Assembly: GCA_945872035.1 (NCBI GenBank)
Contig: CAMBYA010000017.1
Coordinates: forward strand, 1 to 15,705
DNA length: 15,705 nucleotides
Reading direction: 5' to 3'
Source: Rhizobium sp. Q54
GTDB taxonomy: Bacteria; Pseudomonadota; Alphaproteobacteria; SMXS01
The notes under the pieces: generated by a model
Databases searched by the model: none
Told to the model about the DNA's origin: nothing
Seen by the model: only the letters and a program-made list of their open reading frames with translations
Made by a program: the position numbers and the translations under genes
In this document: one piece after another, positions 1 to 7,252 of the stretch
Numbering within the stretch: position 1 is the stretch's first letter
Layout: each line of letters starts with the position of its first letter

Positions 1-1
1 G

Positions 2-253
2 TACGAGAAGTGCGCCAACTGCATGGTCCATTGCGGCTATGAGCCGACGGCCGTCACCGACACGGTGTCGAACCCGCTCAAGGCGCTGAAGGTGTTCATG
101 AAGGGCGTCTCGACGGAAGCGCCGATGGCGCCGGACATCCCGCTGCACAACCAGCGCCCGGCGACCTATGTGTTCGAAAAGCAGGTCACCAACTTCATGC
201 ACGACGTCCATGAAGACAAGCCGCGTAACCCCGAGAAGAGCAAGGTTGCGTAA
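2..253 (+). CDS. hpnH: HpnH, hopanoid radical SAM adenosyl-transferring enzyme (C-terminal part only)
   Basis: Only the last 83 codons are inside the window; the gene begins to the left. The frame opens with YEKCANCMVHCGYEPTAV, a cysteine-rich block I recognise from the C-terminal (DUF3463) region of HpnH, followed by a typical stretch containing SNPLKALKVF, APMAPDIPLHNQRPA and YVFEKQV. The radical SAM CxxxCxxC cluster motif would lie in the missing N-terminal part. HpnH joins the 5'-deoxyadenosyl group from S-adenosylmethionine to diploptene, giving adenosylhopane, the first step of C35 bacteriohopanepolyol side-chain synthesis. It converges on hpnG, whose product acts on the HpnH product. 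The final residues (about PEKSKVA) are encoded inside a duplicated DNA segment (see repeat), so this tail is probably not family sequence. Identification rests on recalled family motifs, not a search. Confidence 0.93.
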   Translation, partial: YEKCANCMVHCGYEPTAVTDTVSNPLKALKVFMKGVSTEAPMAPDIPLHNQRPATYVFEKQVTNFMHDVHEDKPRNPEKSKVA

Positions 254-350
254 GGTTCGCCGCGCCGCGCCGGATTAAAGGAAGAAGTGGTGCGAGGTGC
301 CCAGAAGGGCGAGGTTGCGTAGGGTTTTGCGCGCCGCGCCGGTCTGAAGG
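231..350. repeat. Degenerate direct repeat across the convergent hpnH/hpnG 3' ends
   Basis: Bases 231-281 and 300-350 match at about 41 of 51 positions with a constant offset of 69 bp (23 codons). The best core is AGGTTGCGTA plus GCGCCGCGCCGG. On the minus strand the right copy encodes the HpnG tail around TGAARKTLRNLALLG; the left copy, read in the same frame past the HpnG stop, still gives SGAARRTLRNLALLG. The left copy also encodes the end of HpnH and its stop on the other strand. This looks like an old tandem duplication of the hpnG 3' end that has drifted. Confidence 0.75.
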
Positions 351-973
351 CCAAGCTTTACCATATCGCCCAGTTCCCACGGGTGAAGCGCGAGTGTGGA
401 CAGCGCCCGGCCGGTGCTGACGCTGCCGTCCGCGTTCATGGCTTCCAGCGCCGACAGGGGCAACATGCTCGTCGCGCCGTCAGCCACCGCGCGCAGGGTG
501 AGGAAGGGCACGCCCCGATCGCGGGCGATCTCACCGACGCCAAAGCTTTCCATGTCGACGCCGAGGGCCTTGGTTTGCCTGTGCAGCGCCCGCTTGTCGG
601 CGGGCGAAACCGCCGGCGGGTCGCTGTGCGCCAGGTTGCCGAGCGCGGTCGGAAACGACGGCTGGCCCAGCGCGAGCCTCATGCGCGCCACCCACGCTGA
701 GTCGGTGTCGACACTGCCGTTCCAGTTGATGACCTGGCCGGCGATCAGCAGCGTCCCGGATTTCACGCTCTCGACCAGCGCCCCGGCGATACCGAAGCTC
801 AGCAACGCTTCGCTGCCCTCGTCCAGCAGCCGCGCGGCGGTGCGGCGGGCGGCGCTATAGCTGGGCCCGGCGCAGGCGACGGCGATGGTATCCGGCGCGC
901 CGGCCTTGGCCAGTTCGGCCCTGATGATCCCGGCCTCGAACTGCATCCCGGTGACAATGCCCAGACGGGTCAT
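275..973 (-). CDS. hpnG: HpnG, adenosylhopane nucleosidase/phosphorylase-family protein
   Basis: The 232-residue protein has the purine nucleoside phosphorylase / MTA-SAH nucleosidase fold signature: an N-terminal GIVTGMQFEAGII, a phosphate/ribose loop SFGIAGAL near residues 59-66, the VDMES ribose-binding motif near 139-143, and RAVADGA near 160, where the Asp is the expected purine-contacting catalytic acid. HpnG removes adenine from adenosylhopane made by HpnH, leaving a ribosyl or phosphoribosyl hopane on the way to bacteriohopanetetrol. Its ATG overlaps the hpnE stop in an ATGA arrangement, implying translational coupling at the end of the dxs-hpnD-hpnE-hpnG series. The tail lies in the duplicated segment at 300-350, with a second relic copy beyond the stop. 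The main alternative is another phosphorylase of the same fold; the hpn context argues against that. Confidence 0.93.
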   Translation of the reverse strand: MTRLGIVTGMQFEAGIIRAELAKAGAPDTIAVACAGPSYSAARRTAARLLDEGSEALLSFGIAGALVESVKSGTLLIAGQVINWNGSVDTDSAWVARMRLALGQPSFPTALGNLAHSDPPAVSPADKRALHRQTKALGVDMESFGVGEIARDRGVPFLTLRAVADGATSMLPLSALEAMNADGSVSTGRALSTLALHPWELGDMVKLGLQTGAARKTLRNLALLGTSHHFFL

Positions 974-2238
974 GCCTTCCGTTCCTTCCCGGGCTTCAAA
1001 ACCAGTCCAGCGGCCTTCCTGCCGGACCGGATCGCCCCCTCTATGGTGGCAGGCAGGCCGGTGTTCGTCCAGTCGCCCGCGAGAAGCAGGTTACCCAGGC
1101 TGGTAACGGGTCCCGGCCGTTTGGCGACTGTTTCCGGGTCCTGGGCAAAGGTGGCGCGCTTCTCCTTGACCACGCGGAATGGCGGTAGCGGTCCGTCGAG
1201 GTTCAGCGCCACCTGCACGTCCTGCCAGCAGCGGGCGGCGATCTCGTCGGCACCGAGTTGGGCTTCCTCGCGCGCGGCGCTGATGGTGATGGAAACGATG
1301 TCGTCGCGGACGAAGATCCAGTGTGCGAAGCCGCCGACCACGCCCATCAACTCCACCGAGCCATCTCCCATAGGCGGTCGGGGCAGCCGGAAATGGACGT
1401 TGACGATGGGCTCTCCTGCTCCCGGCACCTGAAGGTCGGGCAGCAGCGACGCGGCGTCCCACGGCGGCACGGCGAGAATCATGTTGTCGCCGTCGTCGAG
1501 TACGACCTGCTCGTCGCCGATGGTGAATCCGCCGACCCTGCCGCCTTCCGTCGCCAGCGCCTGCACCCGCTCGCCGAAGCGGATATCGACCCCGCGCGAT
1601 TCAAGGATCTCGATGGCGGGATCGATGAAGGATTCCGCCAGGCTGACCCTGGCGATCAGCGGGCGGCAGGCACCAGCGCCGCGTGCGAAGGTCTCGAGCA
1701 GAACGGGTTTCATCAGCACGGCTGCCGCATGCTCGGGCTTTGCGTTGATGGCGGCGATCACAAGCGGCTCCCAAAGCCCCCGGTAGAGCGGGCCCTTCGC
1801 CTTCATGACGTCGGCGACTGTCTGGCGCGGTCCGGCTGCCAACAGCTTCATGGCCGGCAGGAACGACAGGAACGACGAGCGTGGCACCCTGCGCCACGGC
1901 GCGAACACCCAGAAGGGAATCGGACCCCGATTGGGCCGCACCGTCCAGCGCCTGCCGCTCTCGATGTCGACGAAGGGAAAGGCGGCGCTCCTGGGGCCGA
2001 CCATGCGATGCCGGGTGCCGACCTCGTCGAGGAACTTCATGGCGGCCTTGTTGCCGCTCATCACCAGGTGGTTGCCGTTGTCGATGATGCAATCGAGCGC
2101 GGAGTCGTGGAACGAGCGGCAGCGTCCGCCCGCTCGCTTCGTCGCCTCGATCAGCGTTACCGCCCGGCCGCCTCGCGACAGGGTAAGGGCCGCACTCAGG
2201 CCGGCAAGGCCCGCGCCGATCACATAGGTCCGTGCCAT
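970..2238 (-). CDS. hpnE: HpnE, hydroxysqualene dehydroxylase (FAD-dependent)
   Basis: A 422-residue flavoprotein of the amine oxidase / phytoene desaturase superfamily. The N-terminus carries a Rossmann dinucleotide-binding motif, VIGAGLAGLSAA (GxGxxG at residues 8-13), followed by an acidic end of the second strand in TLIEA and then GGRCRS. The C-terminus has the second FAD signature, LLLAGDWTNTGLPATIEGAIRSG, close to residues 385-407. HpnE reduces hydroxysqualene to squalene, the last of the three steps in the HpnD-HpnC-HpnE route from farnesyl diphosphate. The ATG lies four bases after the hpnD stop and the stop overlaps the hpnG start, so it is mid-operon. The length fits the family. The enzyme should act at the inner membrane face with its lipid substrate, although no membrane segment is needed. 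Confidence 0.94.
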   Translation of the reverse strand: MARTYVIGAGLAGLSAALTLSRGGRAVTLIEATKRAGGRCRSFHDSALDCIIDNGNHLVMSGNKAAMKFLDEVGTRHRMVGPRSAAFPFVDIESGRRWTVRPNRGPIPFWVFAPWRRVPRSSFLSFLPAMKLLAAGPRQTVADVMKAKGPLYRGLWEPLVIAAINAKPEHAAAVLMKPVLLETFARGAGACRPLIARVSLAESFIDPAIEILESRGVDIRFGERVQALATEGGRVGGFTIGDEQVVLDDGDNMILAVPPWDAASLLPDLQVPGAGEPIVNVHFRLPRPPMGDGSVELMGVVGGFAHWIFVRDDIVSITISAAREEAQLGADEIAARCWQDVQVALNLDGPLPPFRVVKEKRATFAQDPETVAKRPGPVTSLGNLLLAGDWTNTGLPATIEGAIRSGRKAAGLVLKPGKERKA

Positions 2239-2242
2239 GGGC

Positions 2243-3124
2243 TCAGAACAGACCGTAGCGAACGGCGATCCAGAGTTTTTCCAGCTTGGATACGCCGTTG
2301 CGGGGGCCGTTGGGCAGGTAGTTCCAGTCCTCTTCCAGCAATCGGTCGAGGGTTTTGCGATACACCATCATCATGATGATGGCTGGGCGCATCGCTTTGC
2401 GCGAACAGCGGGCGATGGCCTGCTCCGCCTGCCGGAACTCTTCTTCGGCGCGGATGGCCAGCGCCCTGCAGGTCTCGCGCAACCGCGGATCGCCGATCAC
2501 CACCGCAGGATCGGCCCACTCGATGCTGGCCAGAGCCAGCAGCTCGCGCGGCAGGTACAGCCGGCCCATGGCCGCATCCTCCTCGATGTCGCGCAGGATG
2601 TTGGTGAGCTGCAGCGCAAGGCCGAGATGGTCGGCGACGGCTTTTCCCGCCGGTCCGGGCTCGCCGAAGATGCACACGCACAGGCGTCCCACCGCGCACG
2701 CGACCCGGTCGCAATACAGGATCAGGTCGTCCATCGACGGCGCGCGGATCGGCCCGATGCCGTCCATCTCCATCCCATCGATGAGGGCGATGAAGTCCTT
2801 CTTCTCGAGGTGATAGGCATCGACGGCAGACGCCAGGACTCGGGTGATCGGATGACCGGGCGAGCCTTGGTATAGCGCCTCGATCTCGGCGTGCCAGGCT
2901 TCGAGCCCGGAACGCTTGACGTCGTCCGGATCGTTGCCGTCGGCGATGTCGTCGACTTCGCGCGCGAAGGCGTATACGGCGAAAATGGCGTCCCGCTTCT
3001 CGGGCGGCAGGAACCGCATCGCCCAGTAGAACGACGAGCCTGCGGCCGTCACGGTTTCGCGCACCCGCGCGAAATCGGCGGCGGACGGCGAAACATGGTG
3101 TGATGTCTGTTGAGCGAGCGCCAC
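2243..3124 (-). CDS. hpnD: HpnD, presqualene diphosphate synthase
   Basis: Trans-isoprenyl diphosphate synthase (squalene/phytoene synthase family) of 293 residues from the GTG chosen here. Both Mg-diphosphate motifs are present: REVDDIADG (DDxxD at 58-62) and NILRDIEEDAAMGRLYLP (second aspartate-rich motif near 179-183), plus FYWAMRFLPP typical of HpnD. It condenses two farnesyl diphosphates to presqualene diphosphate. The frame stays open upstream into dxs, but family alignment from memory places the N-terminus shortly before the FYWAM block. The only ordinary start in that area is GTG at 3124, 14 bases after the dxs stop. It lacks a good ribosome binding site at proper distance (a GGGAGG sits about 28 bases upstream), so reinitiation after dxs is likely. 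The start is less certain than the identity. Confidence 0.92.
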   Translation of the reverse strand: MALAQQTSHHVSPSAADFARVRETVTAAGSSFYWAMRFLPPEKRDAIFAVYAFAREVDDIADGNDPDDVKRSGLEAWHAEIEALYQGSPGHPITRVLASAVDAYHLEKKDFIALIDGMEMDGIGPIRAPSMDDLILYCDRVACAVGRLCVCIFGEPGPAGKAVADHLGLALQLTNILRDIEEDAAMGRLYLPRELLALASIEWADPAVVIGDPRLRETCRALAIRAEEEFRQAEQAIARCSRKAMRPAIIMMMVYRKTLDRLLEEDWNYLPNGPRNGVSKLEKLWIAVRYGLF

Positions 3125-3138
3125 GTCGATACCAGGGA

Positions 3139-5055
3139 TCAGTTGGCGCCCACCTCCCGCACGAGTTGCGGCTGGCCGAGCGCCCCGAGCACTGTCGTGA
3201 CCACATCGGACCACGTCAAGCCCGCTTCGGCATATTGCTGCTCGGGGGTGCCGTGGCCGACGAAGAAATCGGGCAGGGTCATGGTGCGGACCTTCAGGCC
3301 CTTGTCGAGCAGGCCGGCGCCCGCCATGTGCTGCAGCACGTGGGCGCCGAAGCCGCCAGCGGCGCCGTCCTCGATAGTCACCAGCACTTCGTGCTCCATC
3401 GCAAGGCGGCGGATCAGCGCGGTATCGAGCGGCTTGGCGAATCGGGCGTCCGCCACCGTCGGACGCAGGCCGTAATGGCCCAGCTCGTCGGCGGCGCGAA
3501 GGCACTCATGCAGGCGAGAGCCCAGCGACAGCAGGGCGATGCGGTTGCCCTCGCGCAGGATGCGGCCCTTGCCGATCGGCAGCACCTGCCCGCGCTGGGG
3601 CAGGGCAACGCCGATGCCCTCGCCGCGCGGATAGCGCAGCGCGGACGGGCGGTCGTCGATGGCCAGAGATGTGACCAGCATGTGCTTGAGTTCGGCCTCG
3701 TCGGCCGGCGCCATCACCACGAAGTCGGGCAGGCAGCAAAGATAGGCCAGGTCGTAACTGCCGGCGTGAGTCGCGCCGTCCTGGCCGACCAGCCCCGCGC
3801 GGTCCATGGCGAATCGGACAGGCAGGCGCTGGATGGCGACGTCGTGGACCACCTGGTCGTAAGCGCGCTGCAGGAAGGTGGAGTAGATCGCGACCACCGG
3901 CCTGACGCCCTCGGTGGCGAGGCCCGCGGCGAAGGTCACGGCATGCTGCTCGGCGATGCCGACATCATAGGTACGCTCGGGAAAGCGCTTGCCGAAGATG
4001 TCCAGGCCGGTGCCGGACGGCATGGCGGCGGTGATTGCCACGATGGACGGATCGTGCTCGGCTTCCTCGATCAGGCCCTGCGCGAACACATTGGTGTAGC
4101 TCGGTGCCTTCGGCGCGGACTTGGCCTGCTCGAGCGTATCCGGGTTGAACTTGGCCACCGCATGGTACTTTTCCGCGTTCGGCGCGCTGAAGGGATGTCC
4201 GTGGCCCTTTTCCGTGACGATGTGCAGCAGCACCGGACCCTGCTTGTCGCTATCCCGGATGCGGTCGAGCACAGTCACCAGATGATCGACATCATGGCCG
4301 TCGACAGGGCCCACATAGGTGAACCCCAGGTCCTCGAACAGGGTGCCCTTGCTCCCGGCGTTCGCATAAACCGTCGTGCGCGCCTTCGCGTCGGCGAAAT
4401 CCGAGGGGAAGGCGGCCGACATGCGCGCCTTGATCTCGTCCAGCGACAGCAGCGGATTTTCATCGACAAGGCGCGCCAGGTAATGGCTCAGCGCGCCGAC
4501 AGCCGGCGCGATCGACATGGCGTTGTCGTTCAGCACCACCAGCAGACGTGAGTTCAGTGCGCCGGCATTGTTCATGGCCTCGTAGGCCATGCCGGCGCTC
4601 ATCGCGCCGTCACCGATCACCGCGATGACATTGTTGGCGCCGCCCTTCATGTCGCGCGCCACGGCCATGCCGAGCGCGGCTGAGATCGAGGTGGAGCTGT
4701 GCGCGGCGCCGAACGGGTCGTACTCGCTCTCGGTGCGCTTGGTGAACCCGTACAGGCCGTCCTTCTGGCGAATCGACCGGATGCGGTCGCGGCGGCCGGT
4801 CAGGATCTTGTGCGGATAGGCCTGGTGGCTGACGTCCCAGATGATCCGGTCGGCCGGTGTCTCGAATACATAGTGCAGCGCGACCGTCAGTTCGACGACG
4901 CCAAGACCGGCGCCGAAATGACCGCCGGTCTGCGACGCTGCGTCGATCACTTCGGCCCGCAACTCGTCGGAGACCTGCCGAAGCTGGCCCGGTTGCAGGG
5001 TGCGGAGGTTGTCCGGAGTAACGATGCTGTCGAGTAGCGGAGTCTTTAACGCCAT
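3139..5055 (-). CDS. dxs: Dxs, 1-deoxy-D-xylulose-5-phosphate synthase
   Basis: Full-length 638-residue thiamine-diphosphate enzyme making DXP from pyruvate and glyceraldehyde 3-phosphate, the entry and flux-controlling step of the MEP isoprenoid pathway. Visible signatures are [20 protein letters not shown] (His46), the ThDP/Mg motif [18 protein letters not shown] beginning at 148 and closing with NDN at 176-178, [13 protein letters not shown], and the catalytic glutamate in [10 protein letters not shown] (Glu369). The common WDVGHQAYPHK is [11 protein letters not shown] here (Ser76). It heads the dxs-hpnD-hpnE-hpnG series and has its own upstream region with a promoter candidate, suggesting precursor supply is co-regulated with squalene synthesis. 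A second dxs elsewhere in the genome is possible and cannot be tested here. The ATG at 5055 has only a weak GGACAG ahead of it. Confidence 0.97.
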   Translation of the reverse strand: MALKTPLLDSIVTPDNLRTLQPGQLRQVSDELRAEVIDAASQTGGHFGAGLGVVELTVALHYVFETPADRIIWDVSHQAYPHKILTGRRDRIRSIRQKDGLYGFTKRTESEYDPFGAAHSSTSISAALGMAVARDMKGGANNVIAVIGDGAMSAGMAYEAMNNAGALNSRLLVVLNDNAMSIAPAVGALSHYLARLVDENPLLSLDEIKARMSAAFPSDFADAKARTTVYANAGSKGTLFEDLGFTYVGPVDGHDVDHLVTVLDRIRDSDKQGPVLLHIVTEKGHGHPFSAPNAEKYHAVAKFNPDTLEQAKSAPKAPSYTNVFAQGLIEEAEHDPSIVAITAAMPSGTGLDIFGKRFPERTYDVGIAEQHAVTFAAGLATEGVRPVVAIYSTFLQRAYDQVVHDVAIQRLPVRFAMDRAGLVGQDGATHAGSYDLAYLCCLPDFVVMAPADEAELKHMLVTSLAIDDRPSALRYPRGEGIGVALPQRGQVLPIGKGRILREGNRIALLSLGSRLHECLRAADELGHYGLRPTVADARFAKPLDTALIRRLAMEHEVLVTIEDGAAGGFGAHVLQHMAGAGLLDKGLKVRTMTLPDFFVGHGTPEQQYAEAGLTWSDVVTTVLGALGQPQLVREVGAN

Positions 5056-5118
5056 CTGTCCAAGTCGTTGGTGGTCATGATCCGTGGGATGGGACGGTTA
5101 CACTGCCCCGGCCGTTTT

Positions 5119-5172
5119 GCATAGCAATATGCGCCTCGAAACGCCTCAAACTCCGGTCATATTCCACATATG
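5119..5172. promoter_or_regulatory. Two operator-like dyads upstream of dxs
   Basis: Within the 173-bp gap between hpnB and dxs there are two AT-rich inverted repeats in otherwise GC-rich DNA: GCATA-gcaa-TATGC at 5119-5132 and CATAT-tccac-ATATG at 5158-5172. The second overlaps the proposed -10 element of the dxs promoter; the first would fall about 30-45 bases into the transcript. Both could bind a dimeric regulator. The binding protein is unknown. The rest of this gap shows no gene or convincing terminator. Confidence 0.35.
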
Positions 5173-5198
5173 GTAGTCTATCGTCGGCCTGACGCCAA
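5170..5198 (-). promoter_or_regulatory. Candidate sigma70-type promoter for dxs-hpnDEG
   Basis: Read on the minus strand: TTGGCG (5198-5193), a 17-base spacer, then TACCAT (5175-5170). Each hexamer matches the consensus at four of six positions, and a transcript would start near 5163, leaving a leader of about 108 bases before the dxs ATG. A weaker alternative downstream is TTGAGG, 17 bases, TGCTAT. This is pattern recognition only. Confidence 0.3.
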
Positions 5199-5228
5199 CG
5201 CCTCGTCATATCTTAGCGGAATCGCCGA

Positions 5229-6368
5229 TCAGGTGTGACCTTTTTGATACTGTCGGCCTTTCCAGCTGCTGGCCGTGCCGCGCCAATAGTTGATCGCCGA
5301 ATCCAGCGTCATCGCGCCGTACAGCGCGGCCGTAGCCGGCAGCAGCAATGCCTCCGGCGCGGTCCTGCCATAGTCACCCAGGGTCGGGCGGTAGGCCGTC
5401 GCCATGCCGATCCAGGCCAGTAGCCCGGCGCCCCCGGCGATCATATTTTGGTGAAGTGGCCAGGACAGCGCGAGCAGCGGTGGCGCAAGGAAGGTGAGCG
5501 CGAGACCCGCAAGAGTGCCTGCCAGAAGGGCTCCCGAATACCGCAGCTGCGTAAAGGCGGTGCGGGAGACCATCTGCCAGAGGTCGCTCAGCGCTGGCGA
5601 TACACGCAGGCTGCGCGTGTCCTCGGCGAGACCGAGCCAGATCGGGCCGCCGGTCCGCTTGACCGCCGCCGCCAGCGCGCAGTCGTCGATCAGGTCGCCG
5701 CGGATCGCGCCGATGCCGCCGATGCGAGCGAGTGCATCGCGGCGCAGCAGCACACAACCGCCGGCCGCGCCGGCGATCTTCGACCTGGGGTCGTTCACGG
5801 CGGGGAAGGGGTAGAGCATCTGGAAGAAGAAGACGAAGGCCGGCACCAGCAGCCGTTCCCAGAAGTGCACGCAGTGGAGCCGGGCCATCAGCGACACGAG
5901 GTCGAGCCGGCGCGTCTCGGCGAACGCCACCAGGTCGGCCAGCACCCCGGGTTCGTGGACGATGTCGGCGTCGGAGAACCAGACATAGTCGGCGGGCAGG
6001 GCGGCGGCGCGGCGCATGCCGGTGTCGAGCGCCCACAGCTTGCCGCTCCAGCCTTCGGGCAGCTTTTCACCCTGGACGACCTCGATGTTGCCGCTGACGG
6101 CGCGGGCAATGTCACCGGTGCCGTCCGTGCTGGAGTCGTCGACGACGATGATGGCAAGCGCGCCCGCGTAGTCCTGGCGCGCGAGCGCTTCGACGCAGGC
6201 GCCGATGGACGGCGCTTCGTTGCGCGCGGGTACGATGGCGACGACGGACGGCCAGCGGCCCGGTGCGGCCGATTTTGGCAACCGCTGGTCGGCGCGCCAG
6301 AAACGGTGGTGGAACAGCAGCAGCCAGGCCCAGATGGCCAGCGTCAGCAGGCCCAGCGCCGCCAGCAT
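5229..6368 (-). CDS. hpnB: HpnB, hopanoid-associated membrane glycosyltransferase (family 2)
   Basis: The 379-residue protein has an N-terminal membrane anchor (MLAALGLLTLAIWAWLLLF, residues 1-19), a GT-A catalytic domain starting at VVAIVPARNEAPSIG with VVDDSSTDGTGD, a DxD-type metal/nucleotide motif in WFSDADIV, and LIDDCALAAAVK near the acceptor side. The C-terminal third contains hydrophobic segments suggesting two or three more membrane spans. This layout matches hopene-associated glycosyltransferase HpnB. Its reaction is not firmly established; a sugar-transfer role in hopanoid modification is inferred from context and fold. The ATG shares one base with the hpnC stop (TGATG), a coupling arrangement that also fixes the start despite an open frame reaching further upstream. 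Separation from dxs by 173 bases suggests hpnC-hpnB is a distinct transcription unit or that dxs has an extra internal promoter. Confidence 0.9.
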   Translation of the reverse strand: MLAALGLLTLAIWAWLLLFHHRFWRADQRLPKSAAPGRWPSVVAIVPARNEAPSIGACVEALARQDYAGALAIIVVDDSSTDGTGDIARAVSGNIEVVQGEKLPEGWSGKLWALDTGMRRAAALPADYVWFSDADIVHEPGVLADLVAFAETRRLDLVSLMARLHCVHFWERLLVPAFVFFFQMLYPFPAVNDPRSKIAGAAGGCVLLRRDALARIGGIGAIRGDLIDDCALAAAVKRTGGPIWLGLAEDTRSLRVSPALSDLWQMVSRTAFTQLRYSGALLAGTLAGLALTFLAPPLLALSWPLHQNMIAGGAGLLAWIGMATAYRPTLGDYGRTAPEALLLPATAALYGAMTLDSAINYWRGTASSWKGRQYQKGHT

Positions 6369-7213
6369 CACCGCCTGCGGCCCAGCAGCACGTCGAGAAC
6401 GCCCGATGCCGTGCAGAGCAGGGCCGCCGGCTTGCTCAATTCGACGCGGGTGGCGATGGGATCCTCGCGCATCAGGCGCAGGGTCAGCCGGTCGGCGATG
6501 CGGATGATGACCGCCGATTCGAGGGCGAGCCGCCGGCTCTTCAGCGCACCGGGAAGCTGTCTTGCGTCCCGCAGCAACGCCTCGGTGCCATCGAGGCACT
6601 GATCCATCACCCGGCGCAGGCCCGGCGTGGTGACCGGCCTGGCCAGATCCTCGGTGGCCGTGCCGGCCTCGCGCATCCATGCCTGCGGCAGATAGACCCG
6701 GTCCATCTCGGCGTAGTCGTCGGCGCAGTCCTGCAAATGGTTGATCACCTGCAGCGCGTTGCACAGGGCGTCGGACCGCGCATAGCCCGTCTTGTCCTCG
6801 CCGTGCAGGTCGAGCAGGTACCGTCCCACGGGCGAGGCCGATCGGTTGCAGTAGTCGATCAGCTCGACCCAGCTTTCATAGCGGCTCTTGACCGCGTCCT
6901 GCTTGAACGCCGAGATCAGGTCGAGGCAGTGCGTTTCGGTGACGCCGGACTGCTGGTTGCTGCGCCGCATGGCGTGACCCTTGGCATAGGCTGGATCGTC
7001 GGTCTCGCCGCGCACCGCCCGGGCGAAGCCCTCCAGCCGGGTAACCTTTTCCTCGGAGGGCAGATGCGGATTGTCGGCGACGTCGTCGATGGCGCGGGCG
7101 AACGCATAATACACCGCGACGTGCGGTCGCAGCTTCTTCGGCAGCAGGTACGAACCGACGGGAAAGTTCTCGTCCGCGGCGCCCTTGCCGGATGGGGTTT
7201 CAGCCTCGCTCAT
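6368..7213 (-). CDS. hpnC: HpnC, hydroxysqualene synthase
   Basis: Squalene/phytoene synthase-family protein of 281 residues. It begins with the usual HpnC head ENFPVGSYLLPKKLRPHV, has the first metal motif in RAIDDVADN (DDxxD at 43-47), the conserved YCNRSASPVGRYLLDLHG near 121-138, and the second motif LQDCADDYAEMDRVYLPQ (about 160-177). HpnC converts presqualene diphosphate made by HpnD to hydroxysqualene, which HpnE then reduces. It is a paralogue of HpnD, but here the two are separated by hpnB and dxs instead of lying side by side. It starts 39 bases after the stop of the MFS gene on the same strand and has no obvious ribosome binding site, so it could be read from the transporter transcript. 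No promoter was recognised in the 39-base gap. Confidence 0.93.
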   Translation of the reverse strand: MSEAETPSGKGAADENFPVGSYLLPKKLRPHVAVYYAFARAIDDVADNPHLPSEEKVTRLEGFARAVRGETDDPAYAKGHAMRRSNQQSGVTETHCLDLISAFKQDAVKSRYESWVELIDYCNRSASPVGRYLLDLHGEDKTGYARSDALCNALQVINHLQDCADDYAEMDRVYLPQAWMREAGTATEDLARPVTTPGLRRVMDQCLDGTEALLRDARQLPGALKSRRLALESAVIIRIADRLTLRLMREDPIATRVELSKPAALLCTASGVLDVLLGRRR

Positions 7214-7252
7214 GATTGCGGTGATAGCAGCGGCCCGCGAGGCGGTCGACTG

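Noticed and set aside
2365..2382. Perfect 18-bp palindrome CCATCATCATGATGATGG
   Set aside because: It is fully explained by a run of Ile-Ile-Met-Met-Met codons inside hpnD and is not in a regulatory position.
3100..4551. Long open frame (483 codons) antisense to dxs
   Set aside because: It lies opposite a clearly conserved Dxs, its composition is rich in Arg, Gly, His and Gln as expected for a GC-rich shadow frame, and no motif is recognisable.
5046..5078. Ten-codon leader frame ([10 protein letters not shown]) overlapping the dxs start on the minus strand
   Set aside because: It has no good ribosome binding site and no attenuator-like codon run or hairpins; an 11-codon frame arises easily by chance.
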